From NCBI GenBank assembly GCA_003254925.1, contig QANZ01048681.1, positions 202,062 through 266,061 of the forward strand: DNA of 64,000 nt, in the 5' to 3' direction. Positions 25,701 through 55,800 of the stretch are shown piece by piece. Source of the DNA: Chamaecrista fasciculata (Eukaryota; Streptophyta; Magnoliopsida; Fabales; Fabaceae). The notes beneath the pieces were generated by a model. The model did no database searches. It had not been told where the DNA came from and was given only the letters and a program-made list of their open reading frames with translations. The number at the start of each line of letters is the position of its first letter. The first letter of the stretch is position 1. The position numbers and the translations under genes are program-made.

Positions 25701-26365
25701 ACTTTCAAAGTGACTCGAGTGATAATGAATAGTTGGATTAACGTATGAAATCTTTTGTTTTGAATCTCTCAAAACATTCGGGTATAATGTAAAGTATGTA
25801 AATCCTCACGTTATGCAATTTTCAGGTCAGCAATCATATTTTTTGATACCCTAGTAGAATTTGCCCCCTTAATAGGCTAGGCCACATTTTATGTAGAATC
25901 ATAAATGGGCCGGGTTAGCCCATTGGATCTATTCGAGTTATTTTATATATTTTTTTTGGGAATTTTTTTATCAGTTTTGTTATCTTATAATCATAAAAGA
26001 AACCAAGTTTAACTTTATTTTTAATATGCATTTTATAGAAATTATTAATATATACGTACATTATACTAGACAGTGCCTAAGTGCCTTTGCATGCCCATTG
26101 CCCAATGCCAAAAGCATATAAAGATTATTTTAAAATTTTAAATTATTATAGAGATAAAAAATAATTAAGAAAATAGAAATTCATTGTTTACTATATTTTA
26201 AAATTATAAGTTATGAAATAGTTATTTAATTGTTATGAATAATTTTTTTTATTATTATTTTGTTTTGATATGATGATAAGATATAGAAGTGTTGGGATTG
26301 TGAGACATTATTTAACTCTCTTCCACTATTTTCTATTTCTTTACTTATTTTAGTGTCTGGTTTAT
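25701..26365. other. FHA-gene 3' flank and AT-rich DNA
   Basis: The 3' UTR of the FHA gene should lie in the first few hundred bases. No clear AATAAA was found close to the stop. 25900-25935 has 'gggccgggttagcccattgg', reminiscent of hAT-type MITE ends, but no partner end was found. Confidence 0.4.
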
Positions 26366-26382
26366 TGATTTGGAATAATGTT

Positions 26383-27016
26383 TTTTTTTTATATATAAAA
26401 AACGATGAAACAAGCAACAAGCTAAACGGGCGCCTACGAGTCCAAACCCCAGCAACCATTCACAAAAAGACCTAGGTTGGTGGTACCCAGGGTACGGCTC
26501 GTGGACGCAACATCATCAAAAGGATTAAAAACAACAGCACACGGGCCACCCTGGTGGCAGGGGGACCCTGTGCATGATTGAAAGCAGAATCATAATAACC
26601 GACAGAAAAATTAACTGATCTAATTTACTTCCAGATCAAATCAAGACCAACCAAGATGGAAGATCCAAGGGGTCTCAAACCGTTCCCTGTCCCTTTTCCA
26701 ACGGCAAATCCAACTCAACAACCACTGCCACAATTGACCCCCGTACGCGTCACTGTGAACGAAAAACGATAAGCCAAACCAAATCGCTCTAGCAAAATTA
26801 CACCGCAAAAAGGTATGGGAGATCGAGTCATCCGTCTCCCCACAAAAGGGGCAAACAATATCGCAGTGGACATGATGTCTATTGAGGTTGGAAAAGATAG
26901 GAAGACCATCATTGAAAATTTTTCAAGCGGTGAGAAGAATTCTATGAGGGACCTTAGACTTCCAGAAATCCTTCCACGAAAAAGAGCTAACCGAAGTATT
27001 ACCATCACCTGGATTG
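26383..27016 (-). mobile_element. 5'-truncated L1-type LINE with 17-bp target-site duplication
   Basis: TGATTTGGAATAATGTT is present at 26366-26382 and 27017-27033, flanking the element exactly. A T-run follows the left copy (26383-26390), the poly(A) tail of a minus-strand insertion. The minus strand encodes, with stops, a zf-RVT-like zinc-binding region: CPFCGETDDSISHTFLRCNF and ARAIWFGLSFF. This is the C-terminal part of plant L1 reverse transcriptase. The 5' part of the LINE is missing, as in typical aborted target-primed reverse transcription. Not functional. Confidence 0.85.
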
Positions 27017-27033
27017 TGATTTGGAATAATGTT

Positions 27034-27690
27034 AATATGTTATCAAACGTGCCAAACCCAGTTTGGCCTTCATCAGCTCGACGACTTAAATGGACGGATA
27101 GGCTATTTGTTTAAAATTTGGATAAATTATAGAAACTGAATAATTAACTTCTTTTGAGAATTATAGCAAATATAGAATCTTTAATATGAGATTGATTTTG
27201 ATATCTAATCAAATTCAAATCTTTTTGAGAATTATAATATCATACTCACATAATAGCCCGTGAGATTTTTTCGGGGAGCAAAAGCTAATAGTGAGATTTG
27301 GACATTGTTATGAACACTTTTTTTTAAAATAAATACAATTTTAATTTAATCATAAAAATTGTTAAAATTATATCCTAATTTTTTTTAAAATAAATACAAT
27401 TTTTATGACTAAATATCTTTATTATTATGTTCAAAACTAAATTAAAAAAAATACAATTTTTAATTTGGGTTAAGATTTAATTTTTTTATTATTGATTTTA
27501 CATTATATGTTAATATCCTCATCCCATGAAATTACAACAAAATATAAAATTAATCAAAATAAAAATTTTAAAGATAAAATTGGTAGTGAATAAACATTGA
27601 GAATAACATTAAAAGTTAGGGAGACTCAGGCAAAGTTTCTTATATCTTTGCTATAAGGTCTTCTAATGGACACAAGTGACAAAAATTTTA
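27034..27690. other. AT-rich intergenic DNA, no gene seen
   Basis: Several 'aaataaatacaattttta' repeats at 27325-27475 look like a decayed short inverted-repeat element. The last eight bases are the left target duplication of the next element. Confidence 0.4.
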
Positions 27691-28734
27691 GAGTAAATTA
27701 CACTTTGGTACCCTATGGTTTGACATCATTCTACTTTGGTATCCTGTGGTTTAAAACGTGACACTTTGGTACCCTATGTACTATTAACATTCTGGTATAC
27801 TAAATAATTCTTTTCGTTCAAAGTAGATGGAGTTTCGCACATGCATCTGACCTGCCTCACTAAAACTTGATTTTCTCTATCTTTTGGCCAAAACAAAGAT
27901 CAAAGTCAGAAAAAATCGAGTTTTATTGAGGCATGTGGGATGCACATGCGAAATTCCATCCAAATCTAATGAAAAAATTATTCAGGGTACCAAAGTGTTA
28001 GCAATACATACCTCATGATACCAAAGTGGAATAGAGTCAGATCACATGGTATCAAAGTGGAATAGGGTCAAACCACATGGTAGGGGTGTCAAAATGGGCC
28101 TAAGCCCGCGGGCCCCGCCCTCTAAATGGCGCGGGCTTGGGCATAAAAAAATAGGCCCATTTAAAAATGGGCCTATATGGGGTGGCCCGTTTAGCCTGCG
28201 GGCTAAATGGGTATGGACGGGCCGACCCGCAGGCCACCCGCATAATTTTTATAAAATTTAAAAATTTTATAAATATAATTATTTTAAAGATATTTTATAT
28301 ATGTTTTGTATACATTTCTATCTAAATATTATTATTTGTATGTTATTCTTTCATATTAATTTTAAAATTATAATTTTTCAAAAGATAAATTAATTTTTAA
28401 AAGAAAAATTAATATATATTAAATAATTATGTAATAACAATTAATATATAAATAAAATTAAAAATATTGTTATTAATTTACAAATTTAATTATATTTTTA
28501 TTTATTTTACATTATATTATTATTATTGTAATATATTTTAATTTAAGAAAAATAAAAGTGTTGGCCGCGGACCGACCCGTTTAACCCACGAGCCACACAT
28601 GGGTAGTCTTGGGCATCCAAAATGGAGCCCGTTTATAAACGAGCCGGCCCGTTTAAAAAGTGGCCCGTGGCGGGCTTGGACGGGTCGGCCCGTTTTGACA
28701 CCCCTACCACATGGTACCAAAGTATAATTTACCC
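27691..28734. mobile_element. Inverted-repeat DNA element interrupted by a younger MITE
   Basis: The left end GAGTAAATTACACTTTGGTACC and the right end GGTACCAAAGTATAATTTACCC are inverted repeats. The 8-bp AAATTTTA lies directly outside both ends (27683-27690 and 28735-28742). The body repeats the 'actttggtacc' and 'ggtaccaaagtgg' motif on both sides. Its right arm is split by the hAT MITE 28081-28706. Without the insert the element is about 410 bp. No coding capacity. Confidence 0.8.
28081..28706. mobile_element. hAT-type MITE nested in another element, perfect 8-bp TSD
   Basis: The termini TAGGGGTGTCAAAATGGG and CCCGTTTTGACACCCCTA are near-perfect inverted repeats. CCACATGG is duplicated on both sides (28073-28080 and 28707-28714). 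The ends are GC-rich with 'gggcccgc' and 'ggcccgt' motifs and the core is strongly AT-rich. Same terminal octamer as 19734-20298. The clean duplication suggests a fairly recent insertion. Confidence 0.88.
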
Positions 28735-28742
28735 AAATTTTA

Positions 28743-29132
28743 TGCATATCAATATCAATTATGATAGAGAAAAAAATATTAAATACATAATTTTATATGA
28801 CCAATCATACAAGAGAGTAAATGTAGATCAAACCACACATATAAAGATCCTTAATTAAATTTTTTTCTAAATTAAAATTTTAAGAGGAGAAATGTAATTT
28901 TGATTTTATTTTTTCTCCAAATGTAGAATCTCCAAAATACCCCATACCCAAATAAAGAAGACCATAAGCCTTTCTCCCTCTTCTCATCGGCTTCCGGCGA
29001 TCTCGTTTTTCATTCATAGTACTCTTAAAAACACAACCTTCCTCTTCACTCTTTCTCTCTTCTTCCTTCTCTCTCTCTGATATTTTCCATTGTTTCTGAA
29101 TAACCCACACGAGGTCAATTCCCATATTCACC
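28743..29132 (+). promoter_or_regulatory. UBP12 upstream region and 5' leader
   Basis: About 390 bp between the nested elements and the UBP12 ATG. The last 170 bp are C/T-rich ('ctctttctctcttcttcc'), as expected of a plant 5' leader. No TATA box is obvious. Confidence 0.45.
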
Positions 29133-47159
<18,027 letters not shown>

Positions 47160-47936
47160 GAAACCAACCATATTTATGCCTTCTTGTCTTGCGCGGGATG
47201 AATTTGGCCTTCTAAACAAGCCTACCGTGAACATAGCGAAAGAGCTACTCTGTATAGGAACTAGTGAAGTCAAAATCAGCATTTAAGGTGGTGTCGTCCT
47301 GCAGGATTTTATTATAGTTTTGTGGTTATGTAATTCTTTATGTCCATGGAGTGACATTGCTCCCAAACAACACTTTGTTTCTGCGGACCACAGCCTGAGC
47401 TTTTTACCTCTTCTTCCATTTTCATATGGAGGTTAGGTTCTTCCAAGTTGAGGCCATTGATCATCCTCAGTGCACTACTGTATCAGTACATAAGATTTTT
47501 GGATTAGTGAGTGTATACAGGGTATAGTTGGCTGACTGACTTTTTGTTTGTCCTTTTTTATTTGGTTTGCTTTTTCCTGATTTTGTTCAGTTTGTAGTGT
47601 AAGTTATATGAAGCTTAATTGAGGCAAAAGACAGGTTTCTCTAGTGTTGTAAATGAAACTTGTCGGCCTCACTGAACTGTTAAATTAGCACAAAATTTTA
47701 ATCATCTATTTCTCAATCACTAATTCTTGTGCTCCTTTTACACTCTTCTCTCACTATTTGCCAAATGACCCTCCTTTCCAAATGAAAAAAAGAGGAAAAT
47801 GTATTTCTATTCGACTTGACCCTCAAGAGAGTTGATATGGAACCAAATCTACAAAAGGAAAAAAAATGGCTTGATTACCTTGGGAGCTAATTTAAAATAA
47901 TATGCATACTATTTGATTATGACAGAATCTCAGTCT
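47160..47936 (+). other. UBP12 3' UTR and flank
   Basis: The 3' UTR probably covers the first 400-500 bp. No canonical AATAAA is evident; the poly(A) site cannot be placed from sequence alone. Confidence 0.4.
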
Positions 47937-47945
47937 TTTTAAGTA

Positions 47946-48197
47946 GGCAAAACACCATTTCGTGCCCCTAACGTTTGCGGTGATTTTCAGTTATGCCCCT
48001 AATGTTTCATTTGTGTTAGTTGTGGCCCCAATGTGAAACGTTAATTTCAATTATGCCCCTAATGTTTGCGGTGATTTTCAGTTATGGCATAATTGAAACT
48101 AACGTTTCATATTGGGGGCACAACTGACACAAATGAAACGTTAGGGGCATAACTGAAAATCACCGCAAATGTTAGGGGCACGAAAGGGTATTTTGCC
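47946..48197. mobile_element. 252-bp foldback MITE with perfect 9-bp TSD (Mutator-like)
   Basis: Ends GGCAAAACACC...GGTATTTTGCC. TTTTAAGTA is duplicated on both sides (47937-47945 and 48198-48206), the 9-bp signature of Mutator-type transposition. The arms, about 47946-48059 and 48088-48197, pair almost fully, separated by about 30 bp that itself repeats an arm motif ('gtttgcggtgattttcagtt'). The whole element would fold into one long hairpin. Confidence 0.88.
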
Positions 48198-48346
48198 TTT
48201 TAAGTAATTCATGTCCTTCATAAATTAATTTCACTATATCTCTACCATCTACGAAAATGAACAAATCTTTTTTCTTACACTTTTTCTCTATCTAAAAATC
48301 GCAAATATTTGTCTTGGTATATTTTTTACAAGTATATTATTATAAA

Positions 48347-48908
48347 GGCAAAATACCCTTTCGTGCCCCTAACGTTTGCGGTGACTTTCAGTTATGCCCC
48401 TAATGTTTCATTTGTGTTAGTTGTGCCCCCAATGTGAAATGTTAGTTTCAATTATGTCCCCAATTTCAATCATCCACAAAAAAAAAATACCATTTTCGGA
48501 CGATTTGAGCTCGGTTTTGATCAGATTTCATATGGGTTTTAATTTTCGGACATCACAAACTTGATTCCTTGGATCAATTTCAAAGATTAAGCTCAAAATA
48601 GCCCCAAATCCGAAGAAAATCGGACCCGATGAACCCTAAAAAGGACCAAATCGGACACCAATTCTCAAAATTTCCATGTGCAAAATGATCCTTAGGAGCA
48701 GAAAATGAGTACCCATAAACTCATTTATCAAAATAAACTGAAACGAACACGGATCGAAGCTCAAAAGTTCTGAAAAACGGTACACTAACGAGGGTAGAGG
48801 CATAATTGAAACTAATGTTTCACATTGGGGGCACAACTGACACAAATGAAACGTTAGGGGCATAACTGAAAATCACCGCAAACGTTAGGGACACGAAAAT
48901 GTGTTGCC
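48347..48908. mobile_element. 562-bp relative of the preceding foldback, perfect 9-bp TSD
   Basis: Starts GGCAAAATACCC and ends GTGTTGCC with the same terminal words as 47946-48197 ('cgtgcccctaacgtttgcgg'). TATTATAAA is duplicated at 48338-48346 and 48909-48917. It carries about 310 bp of unrelated internal sequence (48470-48785), absent from the shorter copy, without a convincing open frame. The two are separate insertions 150 bp apart. Confidence 0.88.
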
Positions 48909-49357
48909 TATTATAAATGAAAATATGAAATCTTAAGCAGGCCAAGTGAACACAAATATATATATATATATATATTCTTATACCGACATGTGTGCCTATG
49001 TTGCGTAGCCACCAAGTGGACGTCACACCATTAGCCAATTCAATGTCGGGTTTTGCTATAAAAAACTTCATAACTTAAGCTATAGAGTTTTTTTGTCAAT
49101 CTCTCTCCACTCATTCTTTTTCTTGATTTTGATTTCCATCAATTGTTTAAAAAAATGTGTTAAAAGTAGAGACGGAAACTCCATAGCTTAAGCTATAGAG
49201 TTTTTTTTATAACAAAACCCTATTTATATACTATTATAGAATCCATGTAATACTGTTAAAACGTGTCAATTCTTTATATCAAGATGTTTGACCATTTCAA
49301 TATGGGATATATTTATATACTATTAGAGTTGTTTTCACTTAACTAAAGAGGTATAAC

Positions 49358-50631
49358 CAGTGATGTAAGACTCGAACCGGTCTGTTCGAGTTGACTCAGG
49401 ACTCGACGACTCAGAGAATGGACCGGGCCGAGTGAGGCAAAAACTCAGACGTAATGGACTCAGTATCAACCTGGGTCGACTTAAAAGTAGTTGATAGGAA
49501 CCGTTGTTGACTCGGTCGCTGTAAGTTTCATTGCAACTCGAAATGCTCTATTTGTTAAAGTTATTCTATAGATCTCCCAACCAAGATAGTTCACGATTTT
49601 CCTCTCCTAATATTTTCATAAACGATTCAGCTTCCTAGTCGAAAATCATGGTGATGCAGAAAGAGAGGAGAAGAAAGAAGAAAAATAGAAGAAGAAAAGG
49701 AGAAAGAAGAAAATAGAAGAAAAAAACGAGTAGAAAGAACTTTGTTTTTCGCTATCAGAAAAAAGGTGAAACAGAAGAGAGAAAAATAAAGAGGGTGAGA
49801 AACACTATTTTCTTCCTTTGTCTAGAAATGAGAAAGGGTAAATAGAAAAAGAAGTAATGAAAAGGGTAGTAATTAGAGAATGCAATTTACCGGCTATTGA
49901 TTTGACTTTCTAAACATCAAGTTTGCAGATAATAATTATTTTTTCTCTCATTTATTTTTCCAAAGACGGTGAATTGTTAGCAATAATGTTGTGCCTATTT
50001 AGAAATTCAAATATTGGTGCCTACCAAATTACCAATCAATCAATGACTTTTGATTTTTTTTGTAAGGGAAAAGTTTAGGTGGGTTGAGCCTCGGAGATTC
50101 ATCAAGGCCAGAGCATATCTCCAAACTCTATGAGCGCTTAGAGAGGTGCTTACAAATCGTCTACCAACAAGGCCCTCACATTGATAGCAGGATCTGAACT
50201 TACGACCTTATAGATTATGAATTGACTCCTTATCAATTGGGTCAACCTTTGTTAGCATGATTTTTGATTTAATGACCAAAAAGATGACGTTTTGATTTTA
50301 ACAATTTATATTATTTTTAATAAATTTTTATTAATAGATAAATTATATATAAAAATCATTTTGATGGATTTACTAATTTATTTAAATAATTTTTTTATTT
50401 TTGTTATTTAAGTATTTAATAAGACTAAAAACTTATGATTTATTATATATTACTTTTGCCTATAAATTTTAAAGCATTGTTTATTTGTTTATTTTTTTAT
50501 ATAATATATATATTATATTATTTAAATTTATCGATTCAACAATTGACCCAAATGACCTGACGGTTGAACTAGTGACCCGATAATCCAAATATTCGACCGG
50601 GTGAATAACCGGTCCAGTTACTAAAACATTG
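49358..50631. mobile_element. hAT-type non-autonomous element, perfect 8-bp TSD
   Basis: GGTATAAC lies directly outside both ends (49350-49357 and 50632-50639). The ends CAGTGATGTAAGACTCGAACCGGTC and, reversed, CAATGTTTTAGTAACTGGACCGGTT are degenerate terminal inverted repeats. 1274 bp including a nested SINE at 50057-50261. No transposase frame; part of 49670-49800 is a purine-rich 'agaagaaa' tract. Confidence 0.8.
50057..50261 (-). mobile_element. tRNA-derived SINE nested in the hAT element
   Basis: Read on the minus strand from 50261, the head has an A-box-like TGACCCAATTGATAAGG and a B-box-like AGTTCAGATCC at suitable spacing, the internal RNA polymerase III promoter of a tRNA-derived SINE. 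The tail is A-rich on that strand. TTTTGATTT flanks both sides (50048-50056 and 50262-50270). A truncated relative is at 4112-4240. Confidence 0.7.
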
Positions 50632-50639
50632 GGTATAAC

Positions 50640-52806
50640 TATCTCAAAAGCTTAACAATTTATACTTATAATACTCAGCTGTCTTATTTATATAAATACT
50701 ATTTTCAACTATAAATAAAACTTCAATGTTCATTCCATTTTTAATTATTTTTACATGGTATTATAGCATGGTATAGATTACATAACCCGTGTTAAAATAT
50801 AAGAAATAAAATCTTTTCAAACATTAGAAGCAACCTAGAGTAATGAAGATGGAACTTGGGTATTGGTTAATTTTGATAAGTTAGGGTTATAATTTTATTG
50901 AATGTACTTTGACTACTCAAATAGCCTTGGAAGCTGATGATGTAGAGATTAAACGAGGAGATCGATAGTCAAAATGATAGAACCTGAAGAAGCCAGAAAG
51001 GGTTTTATGGGGTCGATCTTCCTCTATCACTCTGATGTCAAAGTCAGTCAAAGTCTAAAGTAAAAGTGACATTGAGTAGTGAAAAAAATGATGTCATATA
51101 ATCGAGGTGTAATATATAGATACGAGAAAAAGGAAAAACATTTGGAGAATAACATATGAGAAGCAATTTTTTTTCACGAATCAATGAAGAAATAAGTGAG
51201 ATTTGAGGCAAAGAAGATTGATGAATCCCATAGTACGATCATAGATCTTGAATTCAGCAAAGTTGTCCATAAACTTCTATTCTTTTTGCTTTGGCCCTAA
51301 ACTTCTATTCTTTTTGCTTTTTTTCCTCCTTCAATTATGTTTTTATTATCTTTTATTTTCTTTCTTTTGGATGTTTAAATAACTCATTCTAGATTTACAA
51401 CAAAGAAAAGAGTATTTTAAGATCTCGTAAAAAACCATTTTCAATTAGAAATGAATTTTCCAGCATTACAAAAGTGTGAAACCACCTCATCATGATGTTG
51501 CCAATTACGATCTAAACTCAACCTTTCCTCCATCGACATTTCACTTCATTGAGCTCTATCAACATTCTGATCATGACCAACAATCTATTTGACATTATCA
51601 TAGATTTTTCGATCATCTAGCCTTGTAACAGTTTCCCCAGGCAAATCCATATTCTTACAATTTACAAATGATAGGGATGAAAACCCACTAAACAAACAAC
51701 CCATTATTGCTCATGAATTATCATAACACTCACATTTCTCCACACAAGAGAAAATATGAATAAAGCTTTAAAATATGTTTGAATTGGAGATTAAAAAAGA
51801 AAATATGAAAAAAGGGTGGAGTGAGATCTCTATTTCTTGCTTAGAAAGTAAAAAATTGAATAAGATAATGAGGGATTAAATTTTAATCTCACATTCTCCT
51901 CAACTTTATAAAATTTAAATACTAAATTAGAATATTTTAAGAGAGAAATTACTTAGAGAGTGAGGTTGGAGACTAAACCTTCCCTTCTCTTCCATTTCCC
52001 TCCAATCTCTCTCTCCCCTTCTTATTTGAATTGGTTATTAAAGTGTGGAAGGAGAGAAGGTTGAAACATCCTCTCCGAAAAATTAAAAATTGGAAGAGAG
52101 GATAATAAGATATTAATATTTAACCTCTCATTCGCTTTCCTCTTTCACAAATTTGAAATACATTACGAAAATTGCCTTAAACCTGTTCCATTTCAACATC
52201 ATAGTCTCCCCTTCATCAAGAATGACAAGGAATAAGGCTTGAAACCAGAGATTAAGGAAACAGCTCACATATAGGTAAAAAAAATCATGGTAAAAGATAC
52301 TGAATAGAAAGTAAGAAATAAGCAACTTGGGAAAGCAGGACATTAGATGTAACTTGTAAGTGAAACCACAATAATATGGAATTTATTGCCGCAACATAAA
52401 ACATCACAAATTACTGATTTTTCTTTCCCCGCCCCCAAAAAAGATGGGATATGAACACACTTCAAACTAAGAATAGGATTAGCCAATCAAAATGTGCAAT
52501 AAACTTCGATTTTGGGTAGATTACTTAAAGCTTACAAATGCTTTCTCACACCCTAACCCTTGAGGTCGCTCAAAAACACAGTTATCTTGTCTACTATGGA
52601 ACAAAAGTTTCACGTATGAACCCCAGAAACTTCACTTTCAGATTAGAGAAAGGAAGCATCCTCTCTGACATATTGGTCAATATTCCCAAAACCTTTACAA
52701 CCTATACAAAATCTGACATGTTAACCGCACCAACTTTAGTTAGAAGATGATTCCAATAGTTCATCTAGTCTTACGTCCACTGTTGGCATATAACTGTGTA
52801 TAAGCA
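50640..52806. other. Intergenic DNA between convergent UBP12 and TSL
   Basis: AT-rich without a supported gene. 51270-51325 holds a 28-bp tandem duplication. 51770-52110 has mirrored 'gagaggat'/'cctctcc' words suggesting an old inverted-repeat element without clear ends. The last 300-400 bp should include the TSL 3' UTR (minus strand); an AATAAA occurs on the minus strand at 52382-52387, rather far from the stop. Confidence 0.4.
51270..51325. repeat. 28-bp tandem duplication
   Basis: Two adjacent copies starting 'taaacttctattctttttgc', 51270-51297 and 51298-51325, differing only near the 3' end of the unit. Confidence 0.85.
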
Positions 52807-55800
52807 TCACTTCTTTGAGTACATAAGATATGGATCTTGAGCAATTGTCAATACATCCGGTCTCTCTACCTGACTATATGTTAGACATCGCCGGATAAAA
52901 TCCTGAAAAAATTGTAGAAACAATGTCAGTTTTGGCAACAGAAGAAATGGACAAGAATATGGTAAGGTTGGATTTAGACCCTCTTGATTTCTAAAGAAAC
53001 TGACTATGTAGATTTTGAGGACAAAAACACCAAGTCTTGGACCAAATGTGGAGCCATTATCCAGTGAGGTGCTGAGGTCTACTTAAAAATCTCAGTTTAG
53101 TTACGAAAAAGGGAAGTATTTTTTGCCCCAATGCACCCTCTTTGTAAACTGTATCTTCAAGGCATTCATTGGAAAAGTCACAATACACTAACAATAGTTC
53201 CCTCAAGCCTGAAGGCTCTTGCTGATACCAATAATAAAATGAAAATAACCATATAAAAGCAAAGTTGTCTTCTCTTCACTTAATATGAAAATAAAATAAA
53301 CAAATGAAATTAAAGTAGTATGAGTATCAGTATATTCTGATTTCTGATTGTTATAACAAAAAGATAATTAAATTGAATTGAAAAAACAAAAGCAAGGATA
53401 AATAAGAACCACACCAAGGTAGCAACTTTTAGAAACATGGTACAACTCACCTTTGCTTCATTAGAAACTGCAGGCCTAGAAGGGAATTCTACCATCCGAG
53501 CCTTAATAATTGTGTCTTCACGAAGTATACGCTCTTGGGTTTGGTCATGTCCGAAAGGGCGTCTGCCAAACAGCATTTGATAGAATAAAATACCAGCAGA
53601 CCAGACATCAACCTGTTTTCCACAAGAGAAATGTCAGAGAAGTCTGGGAAAAGAAAAAAAAAAAAAAAAGTGAGGTGTTGTTCTCACAATCTCAGCCTTC
53701 ATGAAAACTTTATAAATTTGAGAAATCCATCAACCAAACTCAGTGAGATCATCTTAGAAAGCCCATAATAAATCTAACAAAAAAAAAATGGAGCGGGCAG
53801 AAGGATCATAGAGGTGTCTTACTGACCTTTGACGATATAAGAGGTGTCTTACTGAGTTCAAAGCATTCAGGAGGCAAATACCTGTAAAAATATAAAGAAA
53901 AGGACAAGCAGTGAAGTGGTTGCCCAAAGCCAGCGTATAAAGTCAATGGTGACACTTAAAACCTTTAATTTGAAATAATAAATGTATTATTTGAGAAATA
54001 CTGATATTAGATAGCAAGAATTGTCACATGTACAGTCAATAGATGATACTCAATAAATACTAGCATAAAGATAGAACAAAGTTCTAAGTTGTTACAGTAA
54101 GTTTCAAGCTGTTTTTGATAACAAGTGCACTAATTATAAACTTAAACTAGTAAGAGTTTCCTCACCAAATTATGCTTCATAACAGATTTAAGTACACATT
54201 TCTAAGCCTAGAGGCAAGTTTACACATTTAAGTTCAAATAATATGTATTCATACAAATATATACACTTAATCGAAGACAATATAAATACCAAACAAGCTG
54301 GTATTGTTATTATAACCTTAGATGTTAGCCAGAGTGTATGTGAACTATTTTTCCTTCTGTCACCAGGCAAGAGGCTAAAACGGTAAGCAATGGTATTCTA
54401 CAACTTTGTTACCAATCCAAGAAAATATTCTTAAAATAAACTGAGACTTCCACCCGTAAAGCAAGTTTCTGAGAAATGATGTATCCACATATATGTTATT
54501 TGAACCAATTATTGATTTTAACACAAACTTATCTACAGTGGATGACTGATTCAAAGAAGTTTAGATAGCAGAAGACAACAAATTTGGATCACTACAAATT
54601 TGAATGATACCAATAATGATGACCTACCCACTTACCAATAAGTTCCAGCTCCCTGGGATGTTAGTTCCATACCTTGGGATCCCACATCATCCTCCACTAT
54701 TTTACTGAGACCAAAATCAGTCACTTTGGCAACGCCAAGCTCATCAAACAAAACATTTCCAGGCTTCAAATCATAATGAATAATCTTCTGCGTTCGTTTA
54801 TTTAAGTAAACGAGACCTTGAAAAACCTGAACTAGAATTACCCTAGCCTCTCTCTCAGGCAATATAGGTGTTGCTTTAAGGACAGCATCAAGATCCTTCC
54901 CTGCGAAGAAAGCAGAGCAATATTCACAAAGCTAATCAAGTTAGAAGAAATAACGGTCTTCGGCTCAGCCTCAGAGATAAATAAACTAATAAATGAGGCT
55001 GATAAATGGTTAAGAATGTGTATATACCACTACAGTACTCTAAAACAGTGCAGAATGTATTTTGATCTATCTCAAAGATGTCCCATAATCGAACAATGTG
55101 GTGATGAACCAGGGTCTTGTGGATATTATACTCCCGAATTGCATGCCGAATGTAACTTTGCTTCTTCTCTTCACTCCATTGAGCATTTAAACCATGAAGC
55201 TTACATGCAACATATCTATGTTCCACCAAGTCAAAAGCCTGCTGGAAATTTCTTACTTCAAATCACTGCAAAAAGGTATATATTTACAATTGCCAATATA
55301 GGCAAAGGAGTAGTCTAGTATTTTCTTTTACAAGCTCAAAACCTGGTACAAAATATGCTGAAAACAATGTAATAAAATGACATTATACTCAATAATATTT
55401 CTGACCTTGTAAACCTCACTGAATCCACCCTTTCCAAGAAGATTTAAAAGGGCATAACGATGGTTCAGAATCTGAAAGTTGTTAAAACGTGAACCATCCT
55501 CATCTCGTATGCGCTTCATCTCTCGTATTAGTCTTCCCTTTTCTATTTCATAACGATCCCTTTCCCGCATAATAGTTTCTTCTTCCTGAAAATATCTCTG
55601 CTGTTGGAAATATTATGTAGGAGAGAAGATGAAAATATGATGAGCAGAAACAGCAACTTACACGTTTAATACTAGCTAGTCGAGACTTGTATATTTCATC
55701 CTGTATGAAAACATCATCTTCTTGTAATCCAGTATGTGCATCTGTTCCATCACCCTTATCTTCATCATGTCATACAATCATCAGAATCCAGAAAAAAAAA

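Noticed and set aside
26815..27114. 99-codon plus-strand open frame
   Set aside because: Antisense shadow of the L1 LINE fragment; the homology is on the minus strand.
28046..28858. Short open frames on both strands with Gly/Pro/Arg-rich translations
   Set aside because: They are translations of the GC-rich terminal inverted repeats of the hAT MITE.
47946..48908. Regularly repeated words resembling a direct-repeat array (CRISPR-like)
   Set aside because: The repeats are inverted arms of two foldback transposons with 9-bp duplications; there are no unique equal-length spacers and the genome is a plant's.
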